Of a stretch of 64,000 nt of DNA, positions 17,884 to 25,178 are shown piece after piece. The stretch comes from Nonomuraea purpurea. GTDB taxonomy: Bacteria; Actinomycetota; Actinomycetes; Streptosporangiales; Streptosporangiaceae. The translations under genes were made by a program, and so were the position numbers. Every line of letters begins with the position of its first letter. The first letter of the stretch is position 1. Below the pieces are notes generated by a model that saw only the letters and a list, made by a program, of their open reading frames with translations, made no database searches and was not told the DNA's origin. Location of the stretch: contig NZ_JBHSBI010000020.1 in the NCBI RefSeq assembly GCF_042650645.1, positions 1 through 64,000 on the forward strand, given 5' to 3'.

Positions 17884-18243
17884 GGGCTCGGTCGTCGCTC
17901 GACGCTGCCGGGTTGGCGATGCTCAGGGTCACGTCCCAGGGGGCGCATGGTTGCGGACGCTCCGTTCAGCCGAGCCAGGAAGTGCGCTGCCGGGGCACGC
18001 TCGGTCGGCGACTCCAGGAGGTGTACGAGTGCGAGCACTTCGTTGGCCTTCGTGGCTCGTTGGGCGTAGCGGAGATTCGCGGTTGCGGATGGCCCGGCGG
18101 CGCTGACTGTGTGGGTGTGAAGGTGTTGTCGCTGGTCAGCTGCGCAGAGGCGGTAGATGAGAATTCTCACAGCTTGCTGTCAATCGTTGACTACTCCATG
18201 TAATTATTCGGATGCAAACCGTTGCCTTCTTGAGAGGAAACCG
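17884..18243. other. intergenic region, 360 bp
   Basis: No convincing gene. A 96-codon minus-strand frame is present but lacks the usual codon bias. A perfect small palindrome GTCAA-TCG-TTGAC lies at 18179-18191, 53 bases before the small secreted-protein gene, and could be an operator. Confidence 0.35.
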
Positions 18244-18453
18244 ATGCATCGAACCGCGCGCCTGCTGGCCGTCACCGCTCTGGCGGCCATGGGCATGATC
18301 GCCACCGTCCCCGCCGCGAACGCCGTCGCCGATCCGGCCCTCATCACCGGCTGTCTGGCCAGAAGTGTCGGAGAAGTGTCCACCGTCGTGAACCCGATGG
18401 CCCCGGGCGTTCCTGCCGAGGTGCCCGCCGTTCACTGCCTGACTGGGCCATGA
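18244..18453 (+). CDS. small secreted protein, 69 aa
   Basis: Residues 1-29 are a typical Sec signal peptide (MHRTAR, a hydrophobic core, then ANAVA before the cleavage point). The mature part is about 40 residues with two cysteines that could form one disulfide. GAGAGGA stands 5 bases before ATG 18244, so the start is well supported. No family is recognised. It is monocistronic, downstream of a palindrome at 18179-18191. Confidence 0.65.
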   Translation: MHRTARLLAVTALAAMGMIATVPAANAVADPALITGCLARSVGEVSTVVNPMAPGVPAEVPAVHCLTGP

Positions 18454-19107
18454 CCTGTCCGTTCGTTGAGTGCACAACACCGGCGGATGGCGTGCGGCCC
18501 ATACGTGGCCGGTGAGCTCGGCGGGAGCGATCGGATGAGATCGTGTGCCCGCGAGTACGTGCCTGTGGCCAGACACCGAACGATTGGCGTCTGGCCACAG
18601 AGCTCGGGCTTGCGGAACCCGCTTCGCGAGGGTACGGCCGGAGTTTTGGGCAACCTGTTGAACAAGAGCCCGGTTGCCGCCCCGAGCGACCGCCCCTATG
18701 ACGGCGTGGGGGATGAGAACTCGGTGCAGAGCCGAGCTGCCCGGTCTTGGGCGATATGGCGGAAGAGCAGATGTTCCCGCGATTCGGTCCACACCAGGCC
18801 CAAGACCATAGCGGACACGGACCGGACTGGGCTCAGGGCGTAGCGGACTTGGGCCGTAGCAGAAGAGGCCGTGCCGGACTCGGACCCTACCGGGCTCAGG
18901 CAATACCGACCCCAAACCGTAGTAGCTGGGGACGTACCGGACCCGGGCATAGCGGCTGAGGTCGTGATGGGGTTTGGTCGTATCGGGCTTTGGGGGTGGG
19001 GCTTGGGAGGTGCCGGGGTGCCAGGTTGGGGGGAGCCGAGGTGTGAGGTTGGGGAGGTGCTGGGGTTGCGGGGTTGGGGAGGTGGAGCGTTGGGTGGGTG
19101 GATGTGG
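18454..19107. other. non-coding region with degenerate repeats and G-quadruplex-type tracts
   Basis: About 650 bp without a supported gene. 18808-18945 has degenerate repeats around a core like CCGGACTxGGGCTCAGG. 18992-19018 (G runs separated by 1, 3 and 7 bases) and 19051-19079 (loops 7, 4 and 2) each meet the usual four-run G-quadruplex pattern on the plus strand. The region lies beyond the 3' end of the whiB7 operon. Confidence 0.5.
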
Positions 19108-19140
19108 CGAGAGCCGGGCGCTGGGTGCGCCCGGCTCTCG
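19108..19140. terminator. strong GC-rich hairpin, likely terminator
   Basis: A perfect 14-bp stem (19108-19121 with 19127-19140) around TGGGT. It lies about 50 bases past the stop of the whiB7 downstream ORF on the minus strand. There is no T run on that strand, only TTT on the plus side, so it may be a U-less actinobacterial terminator. Confidence 0.55.
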
Positions 19141-19156
19141 TTTGGGGATCTGTCGG

Positions 19157-19185
19157 GGAGATCCTGCGCCGGCGGCAGGATCTCC
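19157..19185 (-). terminator. hairpin directly after the whiB7-operon ORF
   Basis: GGAGATCCTGC (19157-19167) pairs perfectly with 19175-19185 across a 7-base loop. It starts 5 bases past the stop codon at 19190 and, with the stem at 19108-19140, would end the whiB7 transcript. It lacks a T run. Confidence 0.55.
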
Positions 19186-19189
19186 GGGA

Positions 19190-19384
19190 TCAGATCTGGC
19201 GGCTCAGGGCCTCGTGGAGGCGCTCGTTCGCCCGCTTGACCTTGCGCCTGGCTCGCTGCACGCGGGTGACGCGCAGGACGAGACGCTGCTCCTCCGCCTC
19301 ACGGTGGAGGGTTTGTATTCGGTCATTTACCAGGTCATGAATGAGATCCGGCACTGCGATGTTCCTTGTCGGTCGAGTGTTCAT
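19190..19384 (-). CDS. small basic helical protein downstream of whiB7, 64 aa
   Basis: Begins 34 bases after the whiB7 stop on the same strand, so probably the second gene of that operon. Codon third positions are strongly G/C from about codon 30 on. The protein is predicted almost wholly helical and rich in Arg and Glu (REAEEQRLVLRVTRVQRARR), with heptad-like spacing that suggests a short coiled coil. The ribosome binding site is weak (AAGAAAGCG). Not recognised; it could be a WhiB7-linked accessory factor, but no evidence fixes a function. Confidence 0.6.
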   Translation of the reverse strand: MNTRPTRNIAVPDLIHDLVNDRIQTLHREAEEQRLVLRVTRVQRARRKVKRANERLHEALSRQI

Positions 19385-19418
19385 TGGTTTGTTCGCTTTC
19401 TTGTCGTAGGTGCGGTGT

Positions 19419-19688
19419 TCAGGCAGCGACCGGGTGCTTGCGGGGACGCCCGCGCGGACGCTTGCGGGGAACGATCGTTCCCCTGAGGATCAGTTCGCCG
19501 CCCCAGACGCCCCACGGCTCCTCGCGCTCAAGGGCGCGGGCGAGGCAGGCCTTCTGGATCGGGCAGCCGCCGCAGAGTGCCTTGGCGAACTCGACGTCCT
19601 CGGGCGACTCGGCGAACCACAGGTCAGGGTCGGTACGACAGGGGATCTTGGCTTCGTCGATCAGGTCCATGATCGTCTTCGCCCCCAT
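19419..19688 (-). CDS. whiB7: WhiB7 / WblC redox-sensing transcriptional activator, 89 aa
   Basis: WhiB-family iron-sulfur regulator that activates intrinsic antibiotic resistance genes with the primary sigma factor. Four cluster ligands are at C17, C39, C42 and C48. The G(V/I)WGG turn is GVWGGE (60-65). A C-terminal AT-hook, RGRPR (79-83), separates WhiB7 from other WhiB proteins. ATG 19688 has AGGAG 6 bases upstream; a longer frame opening further upstream lacks this. It is preceded by an attenuator-like leader (19768-20170). Confidence 0.95.
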   Translation of the reverse strand: MGAKTIMDLIDEAKIPCRTDPDLWFAESPEDVEFAKALCGGCPIQKACLARALEREEPWGVWGGELILRGTIVPRKRPRGRPRKHPVAA

Positions 19689-19767
19689 CAGTTTCTCCTT
19701 TTGATCGATCTTTTTGATCTTGGTTTGGGCACCTCGGAGGTGGTCGGGGATCACGGACAAACAAGAA

Positions 19768-19798
19768 GGCCGCGGATCCGGTCTGTGGATCCGCGGCC
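19768..19798 (-). terminator. leader terminator (attenuator) upstream of whiB7
   Basis: A perfect 12-bp stem, GGCCGCGGATCC (19768-19779) with 19787-19798, loop of 7. On the minus strand it runs straight into TTCTTGTTTGT, a T-rich tail, 80 bases before the whiB7 start. It begins 16 bases after the stop of the leader ORF. Intrinsic terminators of this kind are known in whiB7/wblC leaders. Confidence 0.8.
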
Positions 19799-19814
19799 TG
19801 GGGGCTGTTGCCGG

Positions 19815-20081
19815 TCAGGTTATGACCGGAGCATCCCTCCAGGGTTGCGGACCGCACAGTCCACCCTTGGTGAGCTGGCTGGCCGGCAGTTCGATACTTG
19901 CGGCGTAGGCAGGAACTCCTTGCGCGCGCAGACCGAAGTGGGCTCGCGCATAGACGGAGGGGGCCTGGCTACGGGCAGACTTCTCCTGCCGCGGCTTGGC
20001 CGGCCCATCGGCGAGCCTCACCGAGCTACGGCATGCGGAGGCGAGCCACTGCGTGGCCGACATCTCGATGCTGTTCACCAC
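19815..20081 (-). CDS. upstream leader ORF (uORF) of whiB7, 88 codons
   Basis: The GTG at 20081 is preceded by GGAGGTGA (20095-20088) at a 6-base spacing, one of the best ribosome sites in the window. The frame ends at TGA 19817-19815, just before the attenuator stem. The peptide has no recognisable domain and ordinary composition, as expected if translation rather than product matters. Ribosome stalling here by antibiotics would be expected to change folding of the downstream terminator. Part of the ORF (19986-20000) contains CCGCGG and could pair with the terminator arm. Confidence 0.6.
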   Translation of the reverse strand: MVNSIEMSATQWLASACRSSVRLADGPAKPRQEKSARSQAPSVYARAHFGLRAQGVPAYAASIELPASQLTKGGLCGPQPWRDAPVIT

Positions 20082-20107
20082 CTGGACTCACCTCCACTCT
20101 CGGGATC

Positions 20108-20127
20108 GTCGGACAGTAGTGTCCGAC
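20108..20127 (-). promoter_or_regulatory. leader hairpin/operator GTCGGACA-N4-TGTCCGAC
   Basis: A perfect 8-bp inverted repeat with a 4-base loop, located between the predicted whiB7 transcription start and the leader ORF ribosome site. It may be a protein-binding site or the first stem of the leader RNA. Confidence 0.5.
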
Positions 20128-20140
20128 TCGCTTGACCATG

Positions 20141-20176
20141 ACCCTAAACCGGGAACCCGGGAAGGGGCAACATATT
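20141..20176 (-). promoter_or_regulatory. predicted whiB7 promoter
   Basis: On the minus strand: -35 TTGCCC (20170-20165), 18-base spacer, -10 TAGGGT (20146-20141). An A/T-rich stretch (GAAAATAT, ending at 20172) lies directly upstream of the -35, the feature WhiB7 is known to need for autoactivation. The predicted RNA leader is then about 445 nt. Confidence 0.55.
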
Positions 20177-20240
20177 TTCTACCTGCGATTTTGTTACAGT
20201 TCTCGCGCTCAACAGCCATCGCGGGCGACCGGATTCGCGC

Positions 20241-21125
20241 CTACTTCATCACGCGGATCATGGCCTCCTGAACGACCGAGATCACGAGCTCACCCGACGC
20301 GGTGAACATCTCACCCCGCGCGAGCCCCCGCGCCCCGCCCGACCACGGCGACTCATGAGCGTAGAGCAGCCAGTCGTCGGCGCGGAAGGGCCGATGGAAC
20401 CACATGGCGTGATCGAGCGAGGCCCCCATGACGTTCGAAGATCCCCAGGCCATGCCGTGCGCGAGCAGGATCGTGTCGACGAGCGTGAAGTCGGAGGCGT
20501 ACGCGGCCAGCACCACGTGCAGCAGCGGGTCGTCGGGCAGCTCGGCGTGGTAGCGGAACCAGACGTTCGTCTCGGCGCTGCGCAACTCCGGGTTGCGGAA
20601 CGCCTCCCACGTCAACGGCGATACATATCTGGCGTCCACGGGGCGCGGGCGCGACAGCCAGTCGCGGAGGTCGGGGTTGTCGCCGACCAGCTCGTACATG
20701 CGCTCGTGGAACGTGGGGAGCGTCTCCGGGTCCGGCACGTCCGGCATGACGGACGCCTGGTGCGTCACGCCCTCCTCCTCGACGTGGAACGACGCCGACA
20801 TCGTGAAAATCGCCTTGCCGTGCTGAACGGCGACGACCCTGCGCGTGGTGAACGAGCGGCCGTCGCGGAGGCGCTCGACGTTGTAGACGATCGGGATGGA
20901 AGGGTCGCCGGGGCGGATGAAGTAGGCGTGGAGTGAGTGGACGTTCCTGTCCTTGGGGACGGTACGGCCGGCCGCCACCAGGGCCTGGGCCGCCACCTGG
21001 CCGCCGAAGACGCGTTGGATGTGCTCCTCCGGGCTTCTGCCTCGGAAGATGTCCAGCTCGATCTGCTCCAGGTCGAGCAGGTCCAGCAGCTCCTTCAGCG
21101 CCTCGTTCACTGGTCTGTCCCCCAT
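20241..21125 (-). CDS. tesB: acyl-CoA thioesterase II (TesB), 294 aa
   Basis: Double hot-dog thioesterase that hydrolyses acyl-CoA to free acid. Typical features: LLDLEQIELDIFRGRSP at the N-terminus, VFGGQVAAQAL, LHAYFIRPGDPSIPI, and the second-domain SLDHAMWFHRPFRADDWLLY with the catalytic Asp. Full family length. ATG 21125 is listed; a GTG at 21110 (MNEALKELLDLL) has GGGGGA upstream and matches family N-termini equally well. It reads toward the whiB7 leader, ending 70 bases before that promoter. Confidence 0.93.
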   Translation of the reverse strand: MGDRPVNEALKELLDLLDLEQIELDIFRGRSPEEHIQRVFGGQVAAQALVAAGRTVPKDRNVHSLHAYFIRPGDPSIPIVYNVERLRDGRSFTTRRVVAVQHGKAIFTMSASFHVEEEGVTHQASVMPDVPDPETLPTFHERMYELVGDNPDLRDWLSRPRPVDARYVSPLTWEAFRNPELRSAETNVWFRYHAELPDDPLLHVVLAAYASDFTLVDTILLAHGMAWGSSNVMGASLDHAMWFHRPFRADDWLLYAHESPWSGGARGLARGEMFTASGELVISVVQEAMIRVMK

Positions 21126-21739
21126 GTGCCTTCCGGTCTCGGCGCGCCCTGGTCCTGCCTTGGCTCTGGCCTCAGTTTGGTCTGGTTGCGGGCACTTGTC
21201 CTGGTTCCCGTTTCGATTCTGGTCCCGGTTCTGGTCCCGGTTCCCGGACAAGTCTGACGTGCTGCCCTTGGGCGCCCGAACCTGGGCTGCCTGGTTGGTC
21301 TGATGATCCATGGTCGGGGTTTCGCCCCTGTAACGAGGCGGGTTCGCTTGGGGAGTGGTGGGGAGGGACACGCCTTGCGCGGGGCCCCTGCGTTGGGCGT
21401 CGGCGTCACGAAAGCGGGGTCCGCCGGGAGTGGGGTCGGGCACGGGAGGCGGGAGTGGAAGGCGGGAGTGAGCCGGGGGCAGGCACGAGAGTCGGAGGCA
21501 GACGTGGAAGGACGGGGGGCTGGGGGCAAGCGTGGGAGGCAGAGGCAGGCGTGGAAGGCGGGGCGGGGTGAGGTCTGACCTAGGGGGGCCGGAGTGGGGT
21601 TGGGGTGTGGGACGGCCGCTTTGTGCTGATCGCCACCGGCTCTCACCGGGAAGTCGCCGAGCCCTGGGCGAACCGGGTGCGGTACGTGCACGCACGCGGC
21701 CGCCGGCGGGGTGTGCGAGCGGGGTGGGAGGGCCGGCCG
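21126..21739. other. intergenic region with simple-sequence repeats, 614 bp
   Basis: No supported gene between uvrD2 and tesB. 21216-21255 has a 12-bp unit (TTCTGGTCCCGG) repeated twice plus a partial copy. 21437-21570 has four or five degenerate copies of a purine-rich unit like GGCAGGCGTGGAAGGCGGG. Long open frames exist in this stretch but have repeat-driven composition. Confidence 0.45.
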
Positions 21740-23818
21740 CTAGGGGGTGCGGCAGAGGGCGAGGACGGCTTCGCCGTAGCGGTCCATTTTGACGCGGCCG
21801 ATTCCCGCGATGGACAGCAGTTCCTGCTCCGTGGTCGGCGCCCGTTCGGCGATGGCCTGCAGGGTCACGTCCGTGAAGATGACGTACGGCGGGATCTTGG
21901 AGTCTTTGGCGGTGGCCGTGCGCCAGACCTTGAGCCGTTCGAGGAGGGCTTCGTCGTAGTCGGCCGGGCATGTCGAGCAGCGTCCCAGTTTCTGTTCGGC
22001 CGCCGCCCGCAACGTCTTGGCGCAGACGCGGCAGGTGACGGGGGCCGCCACCTTGCGGCGCTCGGTCCCCGGGGTGGGCGCCATCCGGGGCGGCGTGGAG
22101 GAGCGGCCGGTGAGGCCGTCGAGGAAGCGGGTGGGGCGGCGGGACTTGCGGCCTCCGGGGGCGCGGGACAGGGCCCAGGAGAGGGTGAGGTGTTCGCGGG
22201 CGCGGGTGATGCCGACGTAGAGGAGGCGGCGTTCCTCTTCGATCTGGTCGGGGGTCTCGGCGTAGATGATGGGGAGCATGCCGTCGGTGAGGCCGACGAG
22301 GAAGACCGCGTCCCATTCCAGGCCCTTGGCGGCGTGGAGGGAGGCCAGGGTGACGCCCTCGACGGGCGGGGCGTGCTGTTCGGAGGCGCGGCGTTCCAGC
22401 TCGGCCACGTAGGCGGGCAGGTCGGCGCCGTTGGCGGCCATGTCCTCGGCGAGGTCGGCCAGGGCTTTGAGTGACTCCCACTTCTCTCTGGCCTTGCCGC
22501 CGCCTCCGGGCGGGGACGGGGTCAGTCCGACGCCGGTGAGGATGGAGTGGACCTCGGCCGCCAGGGGCTCGCCTGCCGAGGAGCGGGCGGCACCGCGGAG
22601 CAGCACGACGGCCTGACGTACCTCGGGGCGTTCGAAGAAGCGTTCCGCTCCGCGCAGCACGTACGGGATCTCGGCTTTGGACAGCGCCTCCTCATACGAC
22701 GAGGACTGGGAGTTGACCCGGAAGAGCACCGCGATCTCGCGGGAAGGGACGCCTTTGTCGAGGAGTTTCCTGATGGCGCGGGCCACTCCTGCGGCCTCGG
22801 CCGGTTCGTCGTCGTAGTCGGCGAACACCGGTCTGGGGCCGTCGGGGCGCTGGGCGAGGAGTTCCAGGCGGTGAGGGGATTTGCCCTTGGCGATGACGAG
22901 GTTGGCCAGGTCGACGACCTGCGGCGTGGAGCGGTAGTCGCGGACCAGTTTGATGACGGCCGCGTCGGGATGTTCCACCCCGAATCCGGTCAGGTAGCGC
23001 GGGCTGGCGCCGGTGAAGGAGTAGATGGTCTGGTTGGGGTCGCCGACGACGCAGACGTCGTCGCGTCCGCCGAGCCAGGTGTCGAGCAGGAGCTTCTGCA
23101 GCGGGTTGACGTCCTGGTACTCGTCGACGACGAAGTAGCGGTACTGCTGGCGGATCTGGGCCGCGACCTCCTGGTGCTCGGTCATCACGGCGGCGGTCAG
23201 CTCGAGGATCGTCTCGAAGTCGAGGAGGTGGCGTTCGCGCCTGATCCGCTCGTACGCCTCGTAGAGCCGGGCCACCTCCTCGCGCCGGGAGGGCCCCTCC
23301 ATCCGGTCGGACGAGCCGGGAGGCAGGCGGTTGTACTTCGCGGCCGCCTGCTCGTAGTCTTCCGGGCCGATCTGCATGACCTTGGCCCATTCGATTTCTG
23401 AGGCGATGTCGCGCAGTTCGGAGCGGTCGGGGTTCTTGCGGAGCTGGCGGCAGGCCTCGCCCAGGACGGGGAGCTTCGACTCGATGATCGACGGGGCCGC
23501 GCCGCCGATCACCTTGGGCCAGAAGTAGGTGAGCTGACGCAGGGCCGCGGCGTGGAACGTGCGCGCCTGCACGCCGGGCGCGCCGAGTGTGCGCAGCCGC
23601 TGGCGCAGTTCCCCGGCGGCGCGAGTGGTGAATGTCACAGCCAGGACGCTCTGCGCGTCGACGACGCCGCTGCGCACCGCGTACGCGATGCGGTGGGTGA
23701 TCGCCCTGGTCTTGCCCGTGCCGGCGCCTGCCAGCACGCACACCGGCCCGCGCACGGCCTCGGCGACCGCCCGCTGCTCGGGATCGAGGCCGATCAGGAC
23801 GTCGTCAGCGTTACTCAC
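21740..23818 (-). CDS. uvrD2: UvrD2-type superfamily I helicase with HRDC domain, 692 aa
   Basis: 3'-5' DNA helicase. Walker A is AGAGTGKTRA (near residue 27); Walker B is FVVDEYQDV; other SF1 motifs include GDPNQTIYSF and VGITRAREHL. A four-cysteine zinc-type motif (CRVC...CSTC) follows the motor, then a C-terminal HRDC domain (TEQELLSIAGIGRVKMDRYG). This motor-Cys4-HRDC order is that of mycobacterial UvrD2. GTG 23818 is preceded by GGGAGGA at a good spacing; the long frame upstream is not coding. Expected in repair and replication fork upkeep. Confidence 0.9.
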   Translation of the reverse strand: MSNADDVLIGLDPEQRAVAEAVRGPVCVLAGAGTGKTRAITHRIAYAVRSGVVDAQSVLAVTFTTRAAGELRQRLRTLGAPGVQARTFHAAALRQLTYFWPKVIGGAAPSIIESKLPVLGEACRQLRKNPDRSELRDIASEIEWAKVMQIGPEDYEQAAAKYNRLPPGSSDRMEGPSRREEVARLYEAYERIRRERHLLDFETILELTAAVMTEHQEVAAQIRQQYRYFVVDEYQDVNPLQKLLLDTWLGGRDDVCVVGDPNQTIYSFTGASPRYLTGFGVEHPDAAVIKLVRDYRSTPQVVDLANLVIAKGKSPHRLELLAQRPDGPRPVFADYDDEPAEAAGVARAIRKLLDKGVPSREIAVLFRVNSQSSSYEEALSKAEIPYVLRGAERFFERPEVRQAVVLLRGAARSSAGEPLAAEVHSILTGVGLTPSPPGGGGKAREKWESLKALADLAEDMAANGADLPAYVAELERRASEQHAPPVEGVTLASLHAAKGLEWDAVFLVGLTDGMLPIIYAETPDQIEEERRLLYVGITRAREHLTLSWALSRAPGGRKSRRPTRFLDGLTGRSSTPPRMAPTPGTERRKVAAPVTCRVCAKTLRAAAEQKLGRCSTCPADYDEALLERLKVWRTATAKDSKIPPYVIFTDVTLQAIAERAPTTEQELLSIAGIGRVKMDRYGEAVLALCRTP

Positions 23819-23963
23819 CTGTGTATCCTCCCAGTTGCTGGCGGCGAAGGTCCTTATTCTGGCAACATGCGTGCCGACGTATGTTTCGTAGTTGGCGAGA
23901 TGCAAAGAACTGGTCTCTTCCCCCACAATGGGGCCGACCATCTGCATGGGGGAAAGGAAGGCC

Positions 23964-24860
23964 GTGCGAAGTGCGGTTTTCGCGGGCGTGCTCGCGCTCG
24001 TTGCCGTTGTGGTGCCACCGACCGCCGCGAACGCGGCGCAGGACCCCACACCTGTTCCCTCGACGCCCATCGACTTCGACGGGCTCGGCGGCCTGTCCAC
24101 GGAGACGATCGCCTACGGCTCCCATCGGCGTCAGGCCATGGACGTCTGGTGGACCGCCGACGGCGCGAAGCGGCCCGGCGTGTTCCTCGTCCACGGCGGC
24201 TGGTGGTCCAGCGGCGACAAGCGGTACATGAAGGAGATCACCCGTAGCTACGCCGACCTCGGCTACACGGTCTTCAACCTCAACTACCGCCTGTCGGGTG
24301 ACGCCGCCTGGCCGGCGCAGCGCACGGACGCGCTGACGGCGATCGCGACGGCCCGCAAGCACGCCGACCGGTGGTCGTTCGACCCGTCCAACTACGTGGT
24401 GGTCGGTTTCTCGGCCGGCGGTCACATCGCGGCGGCCGTGGGCACGTACGGCGACGGCGTCAGCGGCCTCAAGGGGGTCGTGGGCCTGTCGCCGATCATC
24501 TCGCCGCTGCGCGCGTACGCCGACGGGGAGAAGAGCGCCGACCCCAACAAGCGCAAGCTCCGCACGGCCGCCATCCGCCTGGCCGGCGGCTGCGCGCCCA
24601 AGGGCAAGTGCTCGCGGGTGTGGGCCAGCATGGAGGTGGCCTGGCACGCCAGCAAGAAGGACGCCCCGATGCTGACCGTGCATTCGGACAAGGAGTTCGT
24701 GCCGCCGGTGCAGAGCCAGTTGCTCAAGCAGATGCTGGGCCAGGTGGGTGTGCCGGTGACGGTGTTCACCTCGCCGGGCATCAATCACAGCGCTCCGCTC
24801 TACCGGGAGCCGGGTGTGGCCGAGCGCGTGCAGGCGTGGGTCGCCGAACGCCTCGGCTAG
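23964..24860 (+). CDS. secreted alpha/beta hydrolase (esterase-like), 298 aa
   Basis: N-terminal Sec signal peptide (hydrophobic core AVFAGVLALVAVVV, cleavage near AANA-AQD). Alpha/beta hydrolase motifs: oxyanion loop HGGWW (near residue 65), nucleophile elbow GFSAGGH (near 150), and a terminal His in INHSAP. Two cysteines (CAPKGKC) could form an exported disulfide. GTG 23964 is preferred because AAAGGA lies upstream; an ATG at 23946 has no such site. Resembles polyester or carboxylester hydrolases; substrate unknown. Divergent from uvrD2. Confidence 0.8.
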   Translation: MRSAVFAGVLALVAVVVPPTAANAAQDPTPVPSTPIDFDGLGGLSTETIAYGSHRRQAMDVWWTADGAKRPGVFLVHGGWWSSGDKRYMKEITRSYADLGYTVFNLNYRLSGDAAWPAQRTDALTAIATARKHADRWSFDPSNYVVVGFSAGGHIAAAVGTYGDGVSGLKGVVGLSPIISPLRAYADGEKSADPNKRKLRTAAIRLAGGCAPKGKCSRVWASMEVAWHASKKDAPMLTVHSDKEFVPPVQSQLLKQMLGQVGVPVTVFTSPGINHSAPLYREPGVAERVQAWVAERLG

Positions 24861-24929
24861 GGATTAACCGGGCACGTCGCGTTGTTGCACCGAGCGCCTG
24901 ACTTCCTGACCTTGGAGGGATTCCCCAAC

Positions 24930-25178
24930 ATGGCGCTCACGGTCTACAGCACCACGTGGTGCGGCCCCTGCAAGAGGCTCAAGTCTCAGCTCGCCCGCGA
25001 GGGCATCAGCTTCGACGAGATCGACATCGAACGCGACCCGGTGGCCGCCGAGTTCGTGATGAGCGTCAACAACGGCAACCAGGTCGTGCCGACCGTGGTG
25101 ATCGAGACGGCGAAGGGGCGCGTCGTGCGGACGAACCCCTCGGCCCTCGAGGTCAAGGCCCTGCTCGAAGCGGCCTGA
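24930..25178 (+). CDS. mycoredoxin (glutaredoxin-like), 82 aa
   Basis: Small thioredoxin-fold oxidoreductase with active site WCGPC (C11, C14) and a cis-Pro motif VVPTVV. In actinobacteria this class reduces mycothiol-protein mixed disulfides. ATG 24930 follows GGAGGGA. It ends directly at the stop of the convergent nudC gene with no gap. Co-location with whiB7 and nudC fits a redox theme. Confidence 0.9.
   Translation: MALTVYSTTWCGPCKRLKSQLAREGISFDEIDIERDPVAAEFVMSVNNGNQVVPTVVIETAKGRVVRTNPSALEVKALLEAA

Noticed and set aside
17880..18170. 96-codon minus-strand frame after the ABC1 kinase gene
   Set aside because: No ribosome site, weak codon bias and no similarity I can recognise; kept as intergenic.
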